A DNA stretch of 64,000 nucleotides from Paralithodes platypus (lineage: Eukaryota; Arthropoda; Malacostraca; Decapoda; Lithodidae): positions 24,266,191-24,330,190 of the forward strand of contig CM064519.1 of NCBI GenBank assembly GCA_032716605.1, in the 5' to 3' direction. Positions 63,507 through 64,000 of this stretch are shown here, piece after piece. The notes below the pieces were generated by a model. The model did no database searches and was not told the DNA's origin. It worked only from the letters and a program-made list of their open reading frames with translations. The first letter of the stretch is position 1, and every line of letters starts with the position of its first letter. Position numbers and translations under genes: made by a program.

Positions 63507-63512
63507 TTTATT
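63507..63512 (-). terminator. Polyadenylation signal AATAAA of the METTL7-like gene
   Basis: AATAAA lies 113 bp after the stop codon, a normal 3' UTR length. Cleavage 10-25 bp further on would fall at the SINE head. Confidence 0.5.
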
Positions 63513-63624
63513 TTGTTCATGAAGGATTAGGGCAACACTTAAATGAGGTTTTAAAATATGGGGGGCAGCCCTTGAAATAAGAATTACATCAACATACTGA
63601 ACAGGTCGATTAAAAAAAACCCAG

Positions 63625-63885
63625 CTACTTTTCAGCCACCCCTTTCAAGTGAGGCTTTGGAATCTCTAGGAAGAAGTTAGGGATGCGTGCATAGAATTCC
63701 TCAGCGTCCACTTTAGCGAACCCTGCGGCCTTGATGGTGGGCAGGGGGTTGCGGTTCAGGTAGCAGAAGTCGCATAGGAAGGGCCACACACCGGTACGAG
63801 AGAGGACGTCTTGGAGTTTTTGTCTCAGCCCATGATTCTGCTCGTAAAATTCGCGAATGTGCTCCAGGAAGTAGAATTTCCCACC
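63625..63885 (-). CDS. METTL7: METTL7/TMT1-like methyltransferase, last coding exon
   Basis: Minus strand: an acceptor TTTACATTTTCAG ends at 63886, then 86 codons and TAG at 63627-63625. The exon begins GGKFYFLEHIREFYEQN, matching the C-terminal part of the class I fold in METTL7 proteins (GG-x-FYF-x-EH), and continues TGVWPFLCDFCYLNRNPLPT, IKAAGFAKVDAEEFYARIPN, FFLEIPKPHLKGVAEK. METTL7 enzymes are ER/lipid-droplet-membrane, SAM-dependent thiol methyltransferases; the SAM-binding motifs and N-terminal membrane anchor would be in upstream exons beyond 64000. The exon is 261 bp in phase 0. Codon use is more GC-rich than the flanking repeats, as expected for a live gene. Recognition is by remembered family motifs. 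Confidence 0.85.
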   Translation of the reverse strand, partial: GGKFYFLEHIREFYEQNHGLRQKLQDVLSRTGVWPFLCDFCYLNRNPLPTIKAAGFAKVDAEEFYARIPNFFLEIPKPHLKGVAEK

Positions 63886-63939
63886 CTGAAAATGTAAATA
63901 ATGTTAATCATAGAACTATTCACGAAATGTCATTGGTAA

Positions 63940-64000
63940 TTTTTTTGTTATATCTATCTATCTATATACTCAGGCCCGATCCCCACTTTTCCTATTTTGT
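63940..64000 (-). mobile_element. Family B 3' end with (GATA)n, intronic, runs off the window
   Basis: TATCTATCTATCTATATACT then CAGGCCCGATCCCCACTTTT. It is the same variant as 23100-23135. It lies in the last intron of the METTL7-like gene. Confidence 0.65.

Overview
This is animal nuclear DNA, very probably from a decapod crustacean. Evidence: a DIRS1-type retrotransposon with inverted termini and an internal complementary region; arthropod-type TTAGG runs; many LINE families; a tRNA-like SINE head; and a spliced host exon. The taxon is inferred and cannot be proven here. Nearly all of the window is transposable elements and satellite DNA. The only convincing host gene is the last coding exon of a METTL7/TMT1-type methyltransferase on the minus strand at 63625-63885.

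Left part (1-23 kb): a partial Tigger/pogo-type transposase (minus, 1-523) with four direct repeats upstream; small foldback elements and LINE/SINE 3' ends; a palindromic TGACGTAA-rich block (4313-4640); a C-rich minisatellite (5264-6393); a satellite of about 494 bp monomers (6465-11150); an 805-bp direct duplication (11146-11951 and 14630-15432); several TTAA-flanked elements; a purine tract; a G-rich minisatellite split by a TTAA element (17775-19077); and a decayed RTE-like LINE (20-22.6 kb) split by a roughly 650-bp retroposon that carries a hAT-like foldback element.

Middle (23.4-46.4 kb): one nested tower. LINE2 (23425-46376) was split by LINE1 (24311-35971) and by a DIRS element (36408-45940). 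LINE1 holds a Penelope-like element, an unidentified insert and a reversed LINE3 fragment. The Penelope-like element holds a TTAA element, which holds a LINE5-like fragment. The LINE3 fragment and the DIRS recombinase gene each carry their own TTAA element. DIRS Gag, RT-RNase H and tyrosine recombinase are all readable.

Right part (46.4-64 kb): a full-length LINE3 with an intact 998-codon ORF sits in a second copy of the 650-bp retroposon, which has a 13-bp target duplication. A second Penelope-like copy (52540-56945) contains two TTAA elements and an RTE LINE. LINE5 (57831-59884) and a second RTE (59919-62276) follow with clear target duplications, then small repeats, a SINE head and the host exon.

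The most informative result is that the two Penelope-like copies act as each other's empty site. Three TTAA insertions can therefore be read against an uninterrupted allele, each with one TTAA in the empty copy and two in the filled copy. This is the piggyBac-type signature, and no piggyBac transposase is visible in the window.
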